From Limosilactobacillus sp. WILCCON 0051 (GTDB lineage Bacteria; Bacillota; Bacilli; Lactobacillales; Lactobacillaceae), in the NCBI RefSeq assembly GCF_039955095.1, contig NZ_CP154878.1:1736001-1800000 (forward strand): 64,000 bases of DNA, read 5' to 3'. The translations under genes were made by a program, and so were the position numbers. How positions within the stretch are numbered: the first letter of the stretch is position 1; each line of letters begins with the position of its first letter. This document shows, one piece after another, positions 28,220 to 38,242 of this stretch. The notes below the pieces were generated by a model that did not search any database, had not been told where the DNA came from, and saw nothing but the letters and a program-made list of their open reading frames with translations.

Positions 28220-29227
28220 TTAGTTGCTTGAGCTGGAAGCTGAGTCAGCACTGGAACTGGATTCCGTGCTTGAACTAGAGCTGGAAGCCGAACTCGAACT
28301 CTTGCTTGAGCTGGAAGTCGAGCTGGTTGAACTGGAGCTGGTCGTCAAGTATTCATCCAAGATGTTCTTCAAGTCGCTGTCCTTGATCGAAACATTGCCC
28401 TTCTTCAGAACCTTGGAGACAACGTTTTGCAGGAAGGTCGAATCATTCATGTTTTCTTCGACGATCTGCTGTTTCAATTGCGCGATGTGGTTGCTCTTCT
28501 TACCCTTGGCTGGGTGCTTGATCATGTAGATGACCTGGTAGCCGCTGTCGGTTTTGACCGGCGTCGTCGTGTATTCGCCAGTCTTAAGCTTAAAGGCTGC
28601 CTTCTTGTAAGCTGAGTCAAGCGAGGTATCAGTGTTGTCAAAGGCTGCTACCTTACCACCATTGCTCTTGTTTGAAGTATCTGTTGACTTTTCCTTGGCC
28701 AGTTTCTTGAATGCCTTGTACTTGTCGCCAGAAGTGTTGTTCAGCTCATCAATGATTGCTTGAGCATCAGACTTTGAGCCAACCAGAATCTCCGCCGTCT
28801 GAACCTTTGGCTGGTACTTCTTCCATTGCTTGTTCAAAGCCTTGTTGGAGAAGTTGGAGTAGTGACGAACGGCCGCTTGCAATAACAGGTTAGAGCGAAT
28901 CTGCTGCTTAAGCGTCTTGGTAGTCAGTCCATTTTGCTGCAGAACGGTTGAGAATGATGAACCGTATTGCTTCTTGTAGGCATTGTATTCACTGTTGACC
29001 TTGCTGTTGGAGACTTGTGAGCCATACTGCTTTTCCAGCACCTTATCCAAGATCATCTGCTGCAGCACCTGCTTACCAGCAGAAGTCTGCTTCATGCTGC
29101 TGTAGTATTCGCTTTCGGTAATCTTGCCACCGCTAGTCGTTGCAACAGCCTTATTGCCACAGGCAGCCAATGGCAGCATTAAAGAAATTCCGGCTAAAAT
29201 TGCCAAAGCTTTTTTCTTTGCGTTCAC
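28220..29227 (-). CDS. prsA: Foldase lipoprotein PrsA
   Basis: PrsA is an extracellular peptidyl-prolyl isomerase that helps secreted proteins fold. The signal peptide ends in the lipobox LPLAACGNK, so the mature protein is lipidated at Cys. A parvulin-like domain lies around [20 protein letters not shown] and [11 protein letters not shown]. The last 40 or so residues are almost pure serine with few other residues. The GTG at 29227 (VNAKKKALA) is preferred, because the upstream ATG directly abuts the AAAGG site. Confidence 0.9.
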   Translation of the reverse strand: MNAKKKALAILAGISLMLPLAACGNKAVATTSGGKITESEYYSSMKQTSAGKQVLQQMILDKVLEKQYGSQVSNSKVNSEYNAYKKQYGSSFSTVLQQNGLTTKTLKQQIRSNLLLQAAVRHYSNFSNKALNKQWKKYQPKVQTAEILVGSKSDAQAIIDELNNTSGDKYKAFKKLAKEKSTDTSNKSNGGKVAAFDNTDTSLDSAYKKAAFKLKTGEYTTTPVKTDSGYQVIYMIKHPAKGKKSNHIAQLKQQIVEENMNDSTFLQNVVSKVLKKGNVSIKDSDLKNILDEYLTTSSSSTSSTSSSSKSSSSASSSSSSTESSSSADSASSSSN

Positions 29228-29328
29228 TAAATTACACATCCTTTAGTTTATTAAGAATTTACTCGTGATAAATTTACCAGTCTAATATAACACAACCGAT
29301 CCCAGATTAAACCCGGCTTAGACAATGT

Positions 29329-30294
29329 TTAGCTTTTCTTCAAAGTTTCTTCATTGGTCGGCCGATAAAAGCGGCGATTATCCAAGCTGAATAAACGATC
29401 CGTATACTCGCCAGGCGCAGTTTGCTTCAAGGCCGTCTGAATCGTCATGATTGAGGCATCCAGCTCATCTAGATGATGCAGAATCTCGGCTTCTAAAAGC
29501 TGAGGCCGCGCCGGTGAGCCATATTCCAGCAGACCATGGTGAGAAAGAATCATATGCCGCAGCAGAATTACCTTGGGTGCCTCGGGATCAAGGCCCAGCT
29601 CATCACAGGCCTGCACGATTTCGCCGTCCAAAAGCGAGATATGCCCAATCAGATTCCCCATCACGGTATATTGGGTCGCGATCGGTCCGCTTAGCTCAAT
29701 GGTCTTGCCCAGATCATGCAGCATTGCCCCAGTATAAAGCAAGGCGGCATTGATTCCCGGATACTGAGCCTCAACCGCGCGCGCCAGCCGCAGAATCGAC
29801 AGCGTGTGAAAGGCCAAGCCGCCCACAAAAGCATGATGGTTGCTCTTGGCTGCTGGATAAGAGAATAGTTTATCGCCATGCTTGCTAAACAGATGCCCGG
29901 CAATCTTTTTCCAAACCGGTTCATCGATCAGATCAAAAAACTCGCGAAAACCCGCTTTTAACTGAGCCGTCGTTTCTGGAGCCCGCGGAACGAACAACAG
30001 CGGGTCATGCGGCTCATCGTCACTGGCCAAGCGAATTGTTTCAATCTTGATCTGGGGCCGGTCGCGATACGTTTCACGCTGTCCTTTAACGCTGACGACT
30101 TTGCCAGCCTGCAGTTCGGCAATGTCTTTTGGTGCTGCATCCCAGCGCATTCCGCCAATCTCACCGGAAGCATCAGCCAAAGTCAGTGCCAGGTAAGGCT
30201 TGCCGGCACTGGTAGTCTTAGCCGCTGCCTCTTTGATCAGGGCAAAAAGCTGCATTTCCTCGCCATCTTGGTATTGAGCAATCAATTTGGCCAT
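29329..30294 (-). CDS. yhaM: 3'-5' exoribonuclease YhaM
   Basis: This 321-residue protein has an N-terminal OB fold (GKPYLALTLADASGEIGGMRW) and a C-terminal HD domain (HHAFVGGLAFHTLSILRLA, then GAMLHDLGKTIEL). YhaM trims single-stranded RNA and DNA from the 3' end. It lies between yheA and prsA, as in B. subtilis. Confidence 0.95.
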   Translation of the reverse strand: MAKLIAQYQDGEEMQLFALIKEAAAKTTSAGKPYLALTLADASGEIGGMRWDAAPKDIAELQAGKVVSVKGQRETYRDRPQIKIETIRLASDDEPHDPLLFVPRAPETTAQLKAGFREFFDLIDEPVWKKIAGHLFSKHGDKLFSYPAAKSNHHAFVGGLAFHTLSILRLARAVEAQYPGINAALLYTGAMLHDLGKTIELSGPIATQYTVMGNLIGHISLLDGEIVQACDELGLDPEAPKVILLRHMILSHHGLLEYGSPARPQLLEAEILHHLDELDASIMTIQTALKQTAPGEYTDRLFSLDNRRFYRPTNEETLKKS

Positions 30295-30347
30295 TTTTTC
30301 ACCGCCTTTAAAAAACGGAACCGCAAGCTACGATTCCGCTTTAAAAA

Positions 30348-30725
30348 CTATTTTTCCGCGCCGCCGTTTTGTTCCGGCATAGCTTCACGATACAGTTCCG
30401 CAATTGGTGCCGTAATCGTCTTGCTGATCTGTTGAATCATGTCGTCAAGCTGGCGTTCTTTAACCATCAGATTTTTAATGGCGTCTTTTTGACCAACTTC
30501 TTTAGCCAGGTCTTGAACTTCCTTGATTTCTTCTTCCGTCAGCTGAACGCCTTGCATTTGCTTTTGTTGAGCCTGCATCTGCTTTTCTTGGAATTTTTGG
30601 AAAGTACCAAATGCATCCTCATCCTTTTTAAGTTCTGCAAAAGCTTCCTTCAATGCTTGGAATTCCTGCGTTTCCCGCATCTGGCGCTCCATTTCGTTTG
30701 CCGTGTCGTAGATATTGACAACCAT
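30348..30725 (-). CDS. YlbF/YmcA family protein (YheA-like)
   Basis: This 125-residue helical protein begins MVVNIYDTANEMERQMRETQ, matching the YheA/YlbF/YmcA pattern. The Gln-rich segment FQEKQMQAQQKQMQGVQL is typical. YlbF and YmcA act in a complex that promotes RNase Y-dependent processing, but YheA itself is uncharacterised. It lies immediately upstream of yhaM, an RNase gene, which is suggestive. Confidence 0.88.
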   Translation of the reverse strand: MVVNIYDTANEMERQMRETQEFQALKEAFAELKKDEDAFGTFQKFQEKQMQAQQKQMQGVQLTEEEIKEVQDLAKEVGQKDAIKNLMVKERQLDDMIQQISKTITAPIAELYREAMPEQNGGAEK

Positions 30726-30791
30726 AATCGGCCTACCTCCTATAATTCATTGCTTTTTAGATTGTAACATTATGCATCGTTTAAGGCAAAG

Positions 30792-32891
30792 CTACTGAAA
30801 CATTGACTGCAAAGAGCTCCACCAGTCGCTGGCCTTTTGCTTGAGCGTGCTGCCGCTGTCGTTTAGGTTGTTGGTAAAATTGCTCCACCAACTGCTGCTG
30901 GTCTTATTTTGCTTAGCCGTAGCCTTGGCCTGCGCATCCTTGACCGTAAACTGCGTACCAGCCGTTTCTGGCAGAATCGCGCTCATTTCAGCCTTGTAGA
31001 GCACGCTGATGTTTTTGCTGGTAACGTCAGCCAGCTGCTGAGACTCAGTCGTACTGTCATAGCCTTCCCAGGTTGCAACGACAATGTCTGGCGTGTAGCC
31101 GACGATCCATTTGTCGCGATCACCATCGCCAATTCCCGAATCGGTCGTCCCAGTCTTGCCGGCCAGCTCATAGCCGTCTGGTTTTGCCGATACCCCGGTT
31201 CCATGCTTGAAGACGCCCAACAGCATGCTGGTCATCTCATTGCTGATCTTTTTAGAGATGATCTGCTTAGCAGGTTTGGCTTGATAACGCTTGATCACCT
31301 TGCCGTTTGCATCCTCGATCTTGACGATATAGTGCGCGGTTGGCAATTTGCCGCCATTGGCAAAGACCGAGTAGGCACGAGCCATCTGCTGAGGCGACAC
31401 GCCGTTTGACATCCCGCCCAGCGCCAAAGCCAGGTTCTTGTCGCTCTTTTCAACCGGCAGTCCAAACTTCTCAGCCATCTGGTAGCCGGCATTGACGCCA
31501 ATCTTGTTCAAAAGCCAGACTGCTGGAGCATTAAGACTCTCATACAGCGCCTTGTACATTGGCACGCTGCCGCTGTACGTGTTGTCATAGTTTTTCGGCG
31601 TATAGTGATTGCTGCCATAAGACGTCTTTTTGTCCTGCAGCGTTGAGTCATAGAAATATCCTTTTTCCAGTGCTGGTGTGTAGACGACGATCGGCTTAAT
31701 GGTTGATCCAGGCTGCCGCCGCATTTGGGTTGCTCGGTTGTAGCCTCTAAAGACGTGCTTGCCGCGACCGCCGACGACTGCCGTTACTCCGCCAGTCTTG
31801 GGATCCATGGCAATTGAGGCTGATTGAACCATCGTTGAGCCGGTGGAGCTGTCTGGGAAGTTGCTGTCGTCATCGTAGGTATCCTGCATGGCCTTTTGCT
31901 GATTTTGGTTCAGCGTCGTGTAGATCTTGTAGCCATTGTTCATAATGTCTTTTTCTGACAGATGGTAAGTATTGACGGCCTCGCTGATTACGGCGTCAAA
32001 GTAGTATGGATACTTATAGGTGTCAGGACTGGTATAGCCATTGGTAATCGTCAGCGGTGTCTTTTTATAGGCATCAGCCTGCGACTGGGTCAATTTCTTG
32101 TTTTCGACCATCAGCTGCAAGACCACGTTCCGTCGCGACTTGGTGGCAGCCGGGTGCTTGACGGGATCATAAATTCCTGGCGAGGTCAGCATCCCCGCTA
32201 GCGTGGCCGCCTGGGGAACCGTTAACTCGCTGGCGTCTTCGTTAAAATAACGCTTGGCCGCGTCCTGCACGCCCCAGACGCCATTGCCAAAGTAGGCATT
32301 ATTGAGATACATAGTGAGAATCTGTTTTTTGGAGTATTGATTCTCAACTTCAATCGCAATAAAAATTTCCTTGGCTTTCCGCGAAAAGGTCTGTTCCTGA
32401 CTCAAAAAGGCATTTTTTACCAATTGCTGGGTCAAAGTCGAACCCCCGCCCGAAATATAGTCGCGACCCAACAGCTTGTTTTTGACCAGCAGCAGTGCCG
32501 CCCGTCCCAAGCCGCGAACCGAGAAGCCGTGCTCTTGATAAAAGCGACGATCCTCAGTTGACAGCACTGCGTCAGGTACGTTTGCAGAGATCTTGCTAAG
32601 CTTGACGTAGGTTCCCTTTTGCGAATAAAGACTGCCGGCCGACTTGCCCTTGCTGTCGTAGATCATGGTCGGCTGTTCCAATCGGCGCTCCAGATCCTTG
32701 ACATTGGCTGTCTTGGCAACAAACGTCAAATAGATGCTGATCACCAAAAACAGCGACATTAGGACAACGATAATCCAGCGCGTCAGCTGAAAACGATGCC
32801 ATAAATATTTAAACCGCGTCCAAAAAGCATGCCAGGTCTTGCCCAGCCAAGCTTTAAAACGTACTTTCCAATCAGATGTTGGTTGTTTCAT
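30792..32891 (-). CDS. Class A penicillin-binding protein (PBP1a/2a type)
   Basis: This 699-residue bifunctional enzyme has a short basic cytoplasmic tail and one transmembrane segment near residue 45. The GT51 domain carries STEDRRFYQEHGF. The transpeptidase domain carries STIKPIVVY (SxxK), SLNAPAVW (SxN) and AGKTGTTD (KTG). The C-terminus is Ser/Asn/Trp-rich. It polymerises and cross-links peptidoglycan; the symbol is uncertain between pbp1A and pbp2A. Confidence 0.95.
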   Translation of the reverse strand: MKQPTSDWKVRFKAWLGKTWHAFWTRFKYLWHRFQLTRWIIVVLMSLFLVISIYLTFVAKTANVKDLERRLEQPTMIYDSKGKSAGSLYSQKGTYVKLSKISANVPDAVLSTEDRRFYQEHGFSVRGLGRAALLLVKNKLLGRDYISGGGSTLTQQLVKNAFLSQEQTFSRKAKEIFIAIEVENQYSKKQILTMYLNNAYFGNGVWGVQDAAKRYFNEDASELTVPQAATLAGMLTSPGIYDPVKHPAATKSRRNVVLQLMVENKKLTQSQADAYKKTPLTITNGYTSPDTYKYPYYFDAVISEAVNTYHLSEKDIMNNGYKIYTTLNQNQQKAMQDTYDDDSNFPDSSTGSTMVQSASIAMDPKTGGVTAVVGGRGKHVFRGYNRATQMRRQPGSTIKPIVVYTPALEKGYFYDSTLQDKKTSYGSNHYTPKNYDNTYSGSVPMYKALYESLNAPAVWLLNKIGVNAGYQMAEKFGLPVEKSDKNLALALGGMSNGVSPQQMARAYSVFANGGKLPTAHYIVKIEDANGKVIKRYQAKPAKQIISKKISNEMTSMLLGVFKHGTGVSAKPDGYELAGKTGTTDSGIGDGDRDKWIVGYTPDIVVATWEGYDSTTESQQLADVTSKNISVLYKAEMSAILPETAGTQFTVKDAQAKATAKQNKTSSSWWSNFTNNLNDSGSTLKQKASDWWSSLQSMFQ

Positions 32892-33051
32892 TTAAATTTT
32901 CCTCATGTTTCAAATTCACCACGTAATTTTATCACAATCAGTCCTTTTTGGAATCAGTCGCCAAGTCAGTCCAGTAAAACTTATCCAAAACGCAAACAAT
33001 CATGCCTAAGACTCATCATTGAAAATCAGCTGCTGGTATCATCAATTTATC

Positions 33052-33088
33052 AAAAAAGCTCCTCACTTCATTCATTGAAGCAAGGAGC
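33052..33088 (-). terminator. Terminator after argS
   Basis: GCTCCTTGCTTC and GAAGTGAGGAGC pair around a 7-nt loop on the minus strand and are followed by six T residues. It lies about 90 bp past the argS stop. Confidence 0.88.
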
Positions 33089-33175
33089 ATTCTTGATTGA
33101 TCTGGTCTGGTCAGAATCGATAATCGTCTGGCTTTGACTGCCAGCAGCTGTCAGCCATTAAGATATTGAGACCGA

Positions 33176-34864
33176 CTACATTTCGTCTGGAGCCTTAACG
33201 CCCAGCAGTGCCAGAGCAGACTTCAAAACGTCGCTGACCGCTTGAACCAGTGCCAGCCGCGCCAGTTTTTGGTCGTCGTCAACCAGGATCCGCGTATGAG
33301 CGTAGTATTGGTTGAAGGCTTTGGCCAGTGACAGAGCGTACTTGCCGATCAGGGATGGGTCGTACTTAACGGCAGCCCGCTTGATCGTTTCTTGGTATTG
33401 TCCCAAAAGCTTGATGATGTTCCAAGATTCTTCGTCATTAAGCTTCAAATCGGCCCCAGCAAGATCTGGGTTGCCCGCCTTGCGCAGCAGACTCTCAGCC
33501 CGAGCATGCGCATATTGAACGTAAGGACCGGTTTCACCTTCAAACTTAACGGCATCTTCCAGCTTGAAGTTGATTGAGTTGGTCCGTTCGTTCTTCAAAT
33601 CATGGAAGACGATTGCGCCGACGCCGACTTCTTGAGCAACTTGATCGGCATTTGCCAAGTCAGGGTTCTTTTCGGCAATTTGTTGACGAGCCAGCTTGAT
33701 GGATTCGTCCAGCACTTCTTCCAGTTGAACGACATTACCCTTCCGCGTTGACATCTTCTTACCATTCAGCGTCATCAGACCAAATGGAATATGGTGAATC
33801 TGCTTAGACCAGGTAAAGCCCATCGTAGCCAGCGTAGCCTTTAATTGTTGGAAGTAGTAGCTTTGTTCGGCACCAACAACGTAAAGCGACTGTTCAAAGC
33901 CGTACATCCGCTTTCTGAACAGAGCCGTAGCCAGGTCACGCGTCATGTACAGCGTTGAACCATCTGACTTTTGAACCATGGCTGGATTCAAGTCGTACTT
34001 GGACAGGTCAACGATACCGGCACCACGACTCTTTTGCAGCAGGTGCTTGTCGTTAAGCAGCTGCAGGATTTCATCCATCTTGTCGTTGTAGAAGGCTTCA
34101 CCATTGTAGGAGTCGAATTGAACGTCCAGCATGTCGTAAACCTTCATGAAACGCTTCAAGGATTCAGCCCGGAACCACTTCCACAGACGAACGGCTTCTT
34201 CATCGCCATCTTCCAGCTTCCGGAACCATTCACGACCAGCTTCGGCATATTCGGGATGTTCGTCGGCTTCCGTGTTGATCTTAACGTAGTATTTTTGCAG
34301 CGTGTTGATTGGGTCAGCCTTGACAGCTTCTTCATCGCCCCACATTTCGTAGGCGGCCATCAGCTTACCAAATTGGGTCCCCCAGTCGCCAAGGTGGTCA
34401 ATCTTGATTGGGTTGTAGTTGACCTTCTTCATGATGTTGGCAATTGCGTTACCGATAACCGTCGAACGCAGGTGACCCATACTCATTGGCTTGGCGATGT
34501 TTGGTGAGGACATGTCGATCGTAACGTTGGCTTGGTGACCAAGATCCAAGTCGCCGTAGTGCTCTGGGTCAGCCAAGATTTCCTTTAAGATCCCTGCACC
34601 AACATTGGCCTTGTCCAAGAAGAAGTTGATGTATGGACCAGCCGCAACGACTTTTTCAAAACCAGTTTGGTCGATTTTTTCAACCAGTTCACCGGCAATC
34701 ATCTGTGGCGCCTTGTGCAGCTCCTTAGCCAAAAAGAAGGTTGGGAAAGCGTAGTCCCCGTTCTTGCTGGTTTTTGGCCGTTCCAGCTTGTTCTTGATGT
34801 CCTCAATGCTCATGTCTGGCAGTGCAGTCTGCAGCGCCGTAGCAACCTGTGTCTTTTCGTCCAT
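33176..34864 (-). CDS. argS: Arginyl-tRNA synthetase
   Basis: This 562-residue class I synthetase has the HIGH-type motif [18 protein letters not shown] near residue 120, the KMSKS-type motif [12 protein letters not shown] near residue 370, and a C-terminal DALR anticodon-binding domain. The ATG at 34864 ([11 protein letters not shown]) follows TAGGAGG; the longer upstream frame lies in the T-box terminator. Expression is controlled by the T-box directly upstream. Confidence 0.97.
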   Translation of the reverse strand: MDEKTQVATALQTALPDMSIEDIKNKLERPKTSKNGDYAFPTFFLAKELHKAPQMIAGELVEKIDQTGFEKVVAAGPYINFFLDKANVGAGILKEILADPEHYGDLDLGHQANVTIDMSSPNIAKPMSMGHLRSTVIGNAIANIMKKVNYNPIKIDHLGDWGTQFGKLMAAYEMWGDEEAVKADPINTLQKYYVKINTEADEHPEYAEAGREWFRKLEDGDEEAVRLWKWFRAESLKRFMKVYDMLDVQFDSYNGEAFYNDKMDEILQLLNDKHLLQKSRGAGIVDLSKYDLNPAMVQKSDGSTLYMTRDLATALFRKRMYGFEQSLYVVGAEQSYYFQQLKATLATMGFTWSKQIHHIPFGLMTLNGKKMSTRKGNVVQLEEVLDESIKLARQQIAEKNPDLANADQVAQEVGVGAIVFHDLKNERTNSINFKLEDAVKFEGETGPYVQYAHARAESLLRKAGNPDLAGADLKLNDEESWNIIKLLGQYQETIKRAAVKYDPSLIGKYALSLAKAFNQYYAHTRILVDDDQKLARLALVQAVSDVLKSALALLGVKAPDEM

Positions 34865-34878
34865 GTTTAACCTCCTAA

Positions 34879-35087
34879 ATAAAAAACGCCTCCAACGAAC
34901 CCCAAAGTCCATTAGAGACGAGAAATTTCCCGCGGTACCACTCTAGTTGAATGTGCAACATTCCACTCAAATGATATTTAAATGTCATGCCAAAGCGCGT
35001 TCAAGAGACCAGCTGCACCTGCCTTCCAGCAACGCAGGCTCGCTTGCCAGCGGCTACCTCTTTAATATTCTTCAGCTTTTTATACAA
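34879..35087 (-). promoter_or_regulatory. T-box riboswitch of argS, probable CGC (Arg) specifier
   Basis: The conserved T-box core TAGAGTGGTACCGCGGG lies at about 34931-34947. The terminator (CGTCTC...GGAGGCG then six T) lies at about 34881-34920. Stem I spans about 34985-35070. Near its 3' side the sequence GAACGCG places CGC, an arginine codon, in the specifier position, followed by a purine. Uncharged tRNA-Arg binding would stabilise the antiterminator and switch on argS. Confidence 0.93.
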
Positions 35088-35093
35088 TTTCAG

Positions 35094-35121
35094 ATTATAC
35101 CAGTTCAATAAAAAAAGGCAA
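35094..35121 (-). promoter_or_regulatory. Promoter of T-box-argS
   Basis: TATAAT (35094-35099) is a perfect -10 on the minus strand. TTGCCT (35116-35121) is the -35 at 16 bp spacing. Confidence 0.75.
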
Positions 35122-35186
35122 GTTACATGTTTGTTACGAGAATAAATTTTTCAGTCGCGCGATTCATCTTCTCAGCTCATGCGTTT

Positions 35187-36083
35187 TTAAGATGCCGAAT
35201 CTTTCAGTCGTGCGATCCGTTTTTCCAATGGCGGGTGCGTATCAAACAGCTTCATCAGCCAATTGCCTTGCATGGCATTAAAGCAGATGGCATTGGTGGC
35301 CGCATCGTCAGTTGGCATCTGGTGATCATCATTTTTCAATTTCTCAAGTGCACTGATCAAGCCACTAGGATCACGCGTTATTTCTACTGACCCGGCATCA
35401 GCCAGATATTCACGCTCTCTTGAGATGGCAAAAAACGCGATCTTGGCCAATGGAATCCCGACAATGGCAATCAAACCGCCAACCACTGCCAGACTGGCCC
35501 CGATCATCCAAAAAATCAGCTTGATGATCCCAGCCCTGGTTTTGACGCTCATCAATCCCAGACCAGCAATCAGCAGCCCCCATCCCGAATAGCGAACCAG
35601 CTCAAGCAGCGACATCGCAATCGTGGTAACTCGGATATCATAGTTTTTGATATGCGCCAGCTCATGTCCCAAAACACCGCGCAGTTCTTCGTCATTCATC
35701 ATTTCAAGCAATCCGCTGGTTACCGCTAAACTGGCATGTTCAGGGTCACAGCCGGTCGCAAACGCATTGGGACAATCGATCGGCAATAGATAGATTCTGG
35801 GCAGCGGCAATCCACTGGCCAAGCAAAGTTCCGTCACCAGCTCATAAAGACGCGGGGCAGACTTTTCATCGATCTGCCAACCACCATTGATTTTCATCAA
35901 AACCGTCGCCGAATGCCAGTAAAACCAAGACAGATAACCAAAACCAACCAGCCAAAAGATCCACATCCAATCAGTACCAAATGCCCAGGCAAACACTAAG
36001 CCAACTGCCAAAACGATAATTGCCATAAAAATCAGCAGCCAAATCGTATGTCGGCGATTACGAGCAATCTGTTCAAACAGCAT
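35187..36083 (-). CDS. htpX: Membrane zinc protease HtpX
   Basis: This 298-residue M48 metalloprotease has two N-terminal transmembrane segments, then the zinc motif LGHELAHIKNYD (HExxH), two further hydrophobic segments, and REREYLADAGSVEIT, which supplies the third zinc ligand. It takes part in membrane-protein quality control. The start at 36083 (MLFEQIARNRRHT) matches the family; the upstream start overlaps the CGGGG site. Confidence 0.95.
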   Translation of the reverse strand: MLFEQIARNRRHTIWLLIFMAIIVLAVGLVFAWAFGTDWMWIFWLVGFGYLSWFYWHSATVLMKINGGWQIDEKSAPRLYELVTELCLASGLPLPRIYLLPIDCPNAFATGCDPEHASLAVTSGLLEMMNDEELRGVLGHELAHIKNYDIRVTTIAMSLLELVRYSGWGLLIAGLGLMSVKTRAGIIKLIFWMIGASLAVVGGLIAIVGIPLAKIAFFAISREREYLADAGSVEITRDPSGLISALEKLKNDDHQMPTDDAATNAICFNAMQGNWLMKLFDTHPPLEKRIARLKDSAS

Positions 36084-36101
36084 TTTCGCTCCCCGCTGCA
36101 A

Positions 36102-36348
36102 AAAACGTGTGCAATGTAGTTATTTTGCGATTTTAACTACATATCTGAAGACTTAAATACAGACGTTTTTCTTATTGCCGTTATCGCCGGTATTCCGATA
36201 TTCCAACGAGGGAGTAATCGTATTGACCGACGCAGATGCCGAAACATCACTCCTGCAACATCTAAGGAAGGCTCTCGCCAATCCTCGGGTACAGCTAACC
36301 CGTGTGGCCTCGATTGCTCAAGGCCATTAACATTCCTTTCTTTTAAAT
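36102..36348 (-). ncRNA. Probable omega-RNA (reRNA) region of the TnpB element
   Basis: The non-coding DNA directly 3' of tnpB, read on the minus strand, contains several short inverted repeats (GGCCTTGAGCAATCGAGGCC and ACCCGAGGATTGGCGAGAGCC). In TnpB elements the guide RNA scaffold runs from the tnpB 3' end to the element end, and the guide comes from flanking DNA. The exact 3' boundary and guide cannot be fixed by eye. Confidence 0.5.
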
Positions 36349-37632
36349 TTATAGTGCCTTATTCAATTTTGGATGCTCAATCAGTGCTAAAAGATTAAGC
36401 ATCGCATTGGTGTCCCGATCTACAACTAAGTTATAGTTGGGACATTTTTTGTTATAGCAAACAAACTCATTATGTTTGGTGCCATATTTCTTGTTGCCAT
36501 ACAGCGTAATGCGTTCATCGCCTCGCTTAATGGTGCCGCAGACCGCACAGCGCTGAGTAGATGGATATAGTTTATCAGCTAGAATCAGTTTGCGATCATA
36601 CCATTTGCACTTGTAAGTCAACATTTGCTTAAACCTGCCAAACATGGAACGATGCACTCCCTTAGAAGCTACATGGCTCATTAGCATGCCTTTGACAGAC
36701 AGGTTTTCAATTACGATTTGATCATAATTATTAACCAATTTGGTCGTAAATTTGTGCATAAGGTCATTCTGGATATTGAACGCTTTGCGATAGCATGCTT
36801 GAAGCTTGGTTCTCGTCTTCAAATAGTTATTGCTTTGCGTACTGCCAGTAACAACCCGTTTATGTGCTAATTGACGTTGATAATGTTTGATTTTTTCGTA
36901 AATGCGTTCCAACTTTTTTGGAAGAACGTTTTGTTGACCCTCCGTATAGTTGAAATGACCGACATTAACATCAACTGACGTATTCTTACCAGTTTTGGGT
37001 AATGCTTTTTTAGTGGCGACTTTAAACGGTACAGCTGCATAGTAACGGCCTTTTTCACGGAAATAGCTGACTATGCCGATTTTATCGGACAAAGGTTGCT
37101 CACTTAATTTAAAGTCTCGCCATTCTTCACTTGGAACAAGACTTTTCTGAGGACGTTCCAGACGCAGTAAACCGTCTACAATCTTGCTTTGATCGCTTTT
37201 AAAGCCCTGGCGTGGTTCTCGACGGGAATGAAAATGCGGCTTTCCCCAATCAGGCTGTGCCTTGTCAAAAAAATTCTGCCAAGCATTGCCCAAGTCCTTA
37301 ACGGCAAGGCCAAGCAGGTGGGCAGAGCGCTGATATTGCCAATCCGCTTTGTCGTGTACCATAATGTCACGAACCATCTTCCAATTTGGAGCAGGATTTA
37401 GATGAACGTCGATATGTTTTACCGTGATTTTTCCCGTCTTTTTATTTTGTTTGGGAATAAATTTAGTCCATAGAATTTTGTCGTAAATCTTATGAGCAAG
37501 ATACAACTCATTCCATATTTCTAAGGCTTGGTTCCAACAATAACGACGATAATCAATAGCCTCATCCAAAACCTGTTTCATAGTCTTATTCGGATGCAGT
37601 TCGTAAACCACCGTTTGGATTGTATCAGTCAT
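36349..37632 (-). CDS. tnpB: RNA-guided endonuclease TnpB (IS607 accessory)
   Basis: This 427-residue TnpB has RuvC residues in TSVDVNVGHFNY (Asp), DQIVIENLSVKG (Glu) and DRDTNAMLNL (Asp). Its zinc ribbon is CAVCG followed by CYNKKCP. All three catalytic acids are present, so nuclease activity is plausible. The ATG at 37632 (MTDTIQTVVY) overlaps the tnpA 3' end; a GTG three codons upstream is an alternative. TnpB keeps the element in place by cutting the empty donor site. Confidence 0.92.
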   Translation of the reverse strand: MTDTIQTVVYELHPNKTMKQVLDEAIDYRRYCWNQALEIWNELYLAHKIYDKILWTKFIPKQNKKTGKITVKHIDVHLNPAPNWKMVRDIMVHDKADWQYQRSAHLLGLAVKDLGNAWQNFFDKAQPDWGKPHFHSRREPRQGFKSDQSKIVDGLLRLERPQKSLVPSEEWRDFKLSEQPLSDKIGIVSYFREKGRYYAAVPFKVATKKALPKTGKNTSVDVNVGHFNYTEGQQNVLPKKLERIYEKIKHYQRQLAHKRVVTGSTQSNNYLKTRTKLQACYRKAFNIQNDLMHKFTTKLVNNYDQIVIENLSVKGMLMSHVASKGVHRSMFGRFKQMLTYKCKWYDRKLILADKLYPSTQRCAVCGTIKRGDERITLYGNKKYGTKHNEFVCYNKKCPNYNLVVDRDTNAMLNLLALIEHPKLNKAL

Positions 37633-38242
37633 TCTTATCACCGTCTTTCAAGCTAGGATCCGTCTCAATCTGTTTTTTATAGCGACGTAAGCCGTATAAG
37701 CGACTGGAAAACATATGGATAATACTGGTCAGATCGTCAACCAATTCCTTATCGGGGCTGGTTTTAGGATTATTAACCACGATGATCTCTGCACCATGAC
37801 GCTTGCAAAAGTCAGCGAACCAATCAAAGCCAAAGCGGACAAAGCGATCCTTATAAGTCACATAAATTTTATCAACCTTGCGATCTTCAACTTCTTGTAA
37901 CAGCTTATTCCACTTAGGTCGTTTGTAATTGAGCCCACTGCCAATATCTGTAATATGCTCATCAATAATAATGCCCTTAGCATTGCAATATTGAATCAAG
38001 AAATCCATTTGATCCACTAGATCACGTTTTTGCCCCGCTGATGATACTCGCGCATAAGCAATGTTTTTACGGTCTTTCTCACTGATCCCTAGATACTTAT
38101 TCAACTGTTCTTGAGTGTAGTAACGCCGATTGGCAGCATTTCGATAAGCCTTGATGCGCCCCTCTCGATCCCAGCGCTGCATTGTTGAAACTGAAACACC
38201 AAGCAGTTCGGCAGCTTGGCTAACCTTATAAATTTTGCTCAA
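37625..38242 (-). CDS. tnpA: IS607-family serine recombinase TnpA
   Basis: This 205-residue protein starts at TTG (38242) after GAGGTG. An N-terminal MerR-like helix-turn-helix (VSQAAELLGVSVSTMQRWDREG) precedes the serine recombinase domain, with catalytic Ser in IAYARVSSAGQKRDLVDQ and conserved KIYVTYKDRFVRFGF. It catalyses excision and insertion of IS607 with little target specificity. Confidence 0.93.
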   Translation of the reverse strand: MSKIYKVSQAAELLGVSVSTMQRWDREGRIKAYRNAANRRYYTQEQLNKYLGISEKDRKNIAYARVSSAGQKRDLVDQMDFLIQYCNAKGIIIDEHITDIGSGLNYKRPKWNKLLQEVEDRKVDKIYVTYKDRFVRFGFDWFADFCKRHGAEIIVVNNPKTSPDKELVDDLTSIIHMFSSRLYGLRRYKKQIETDPSLKDGDKND

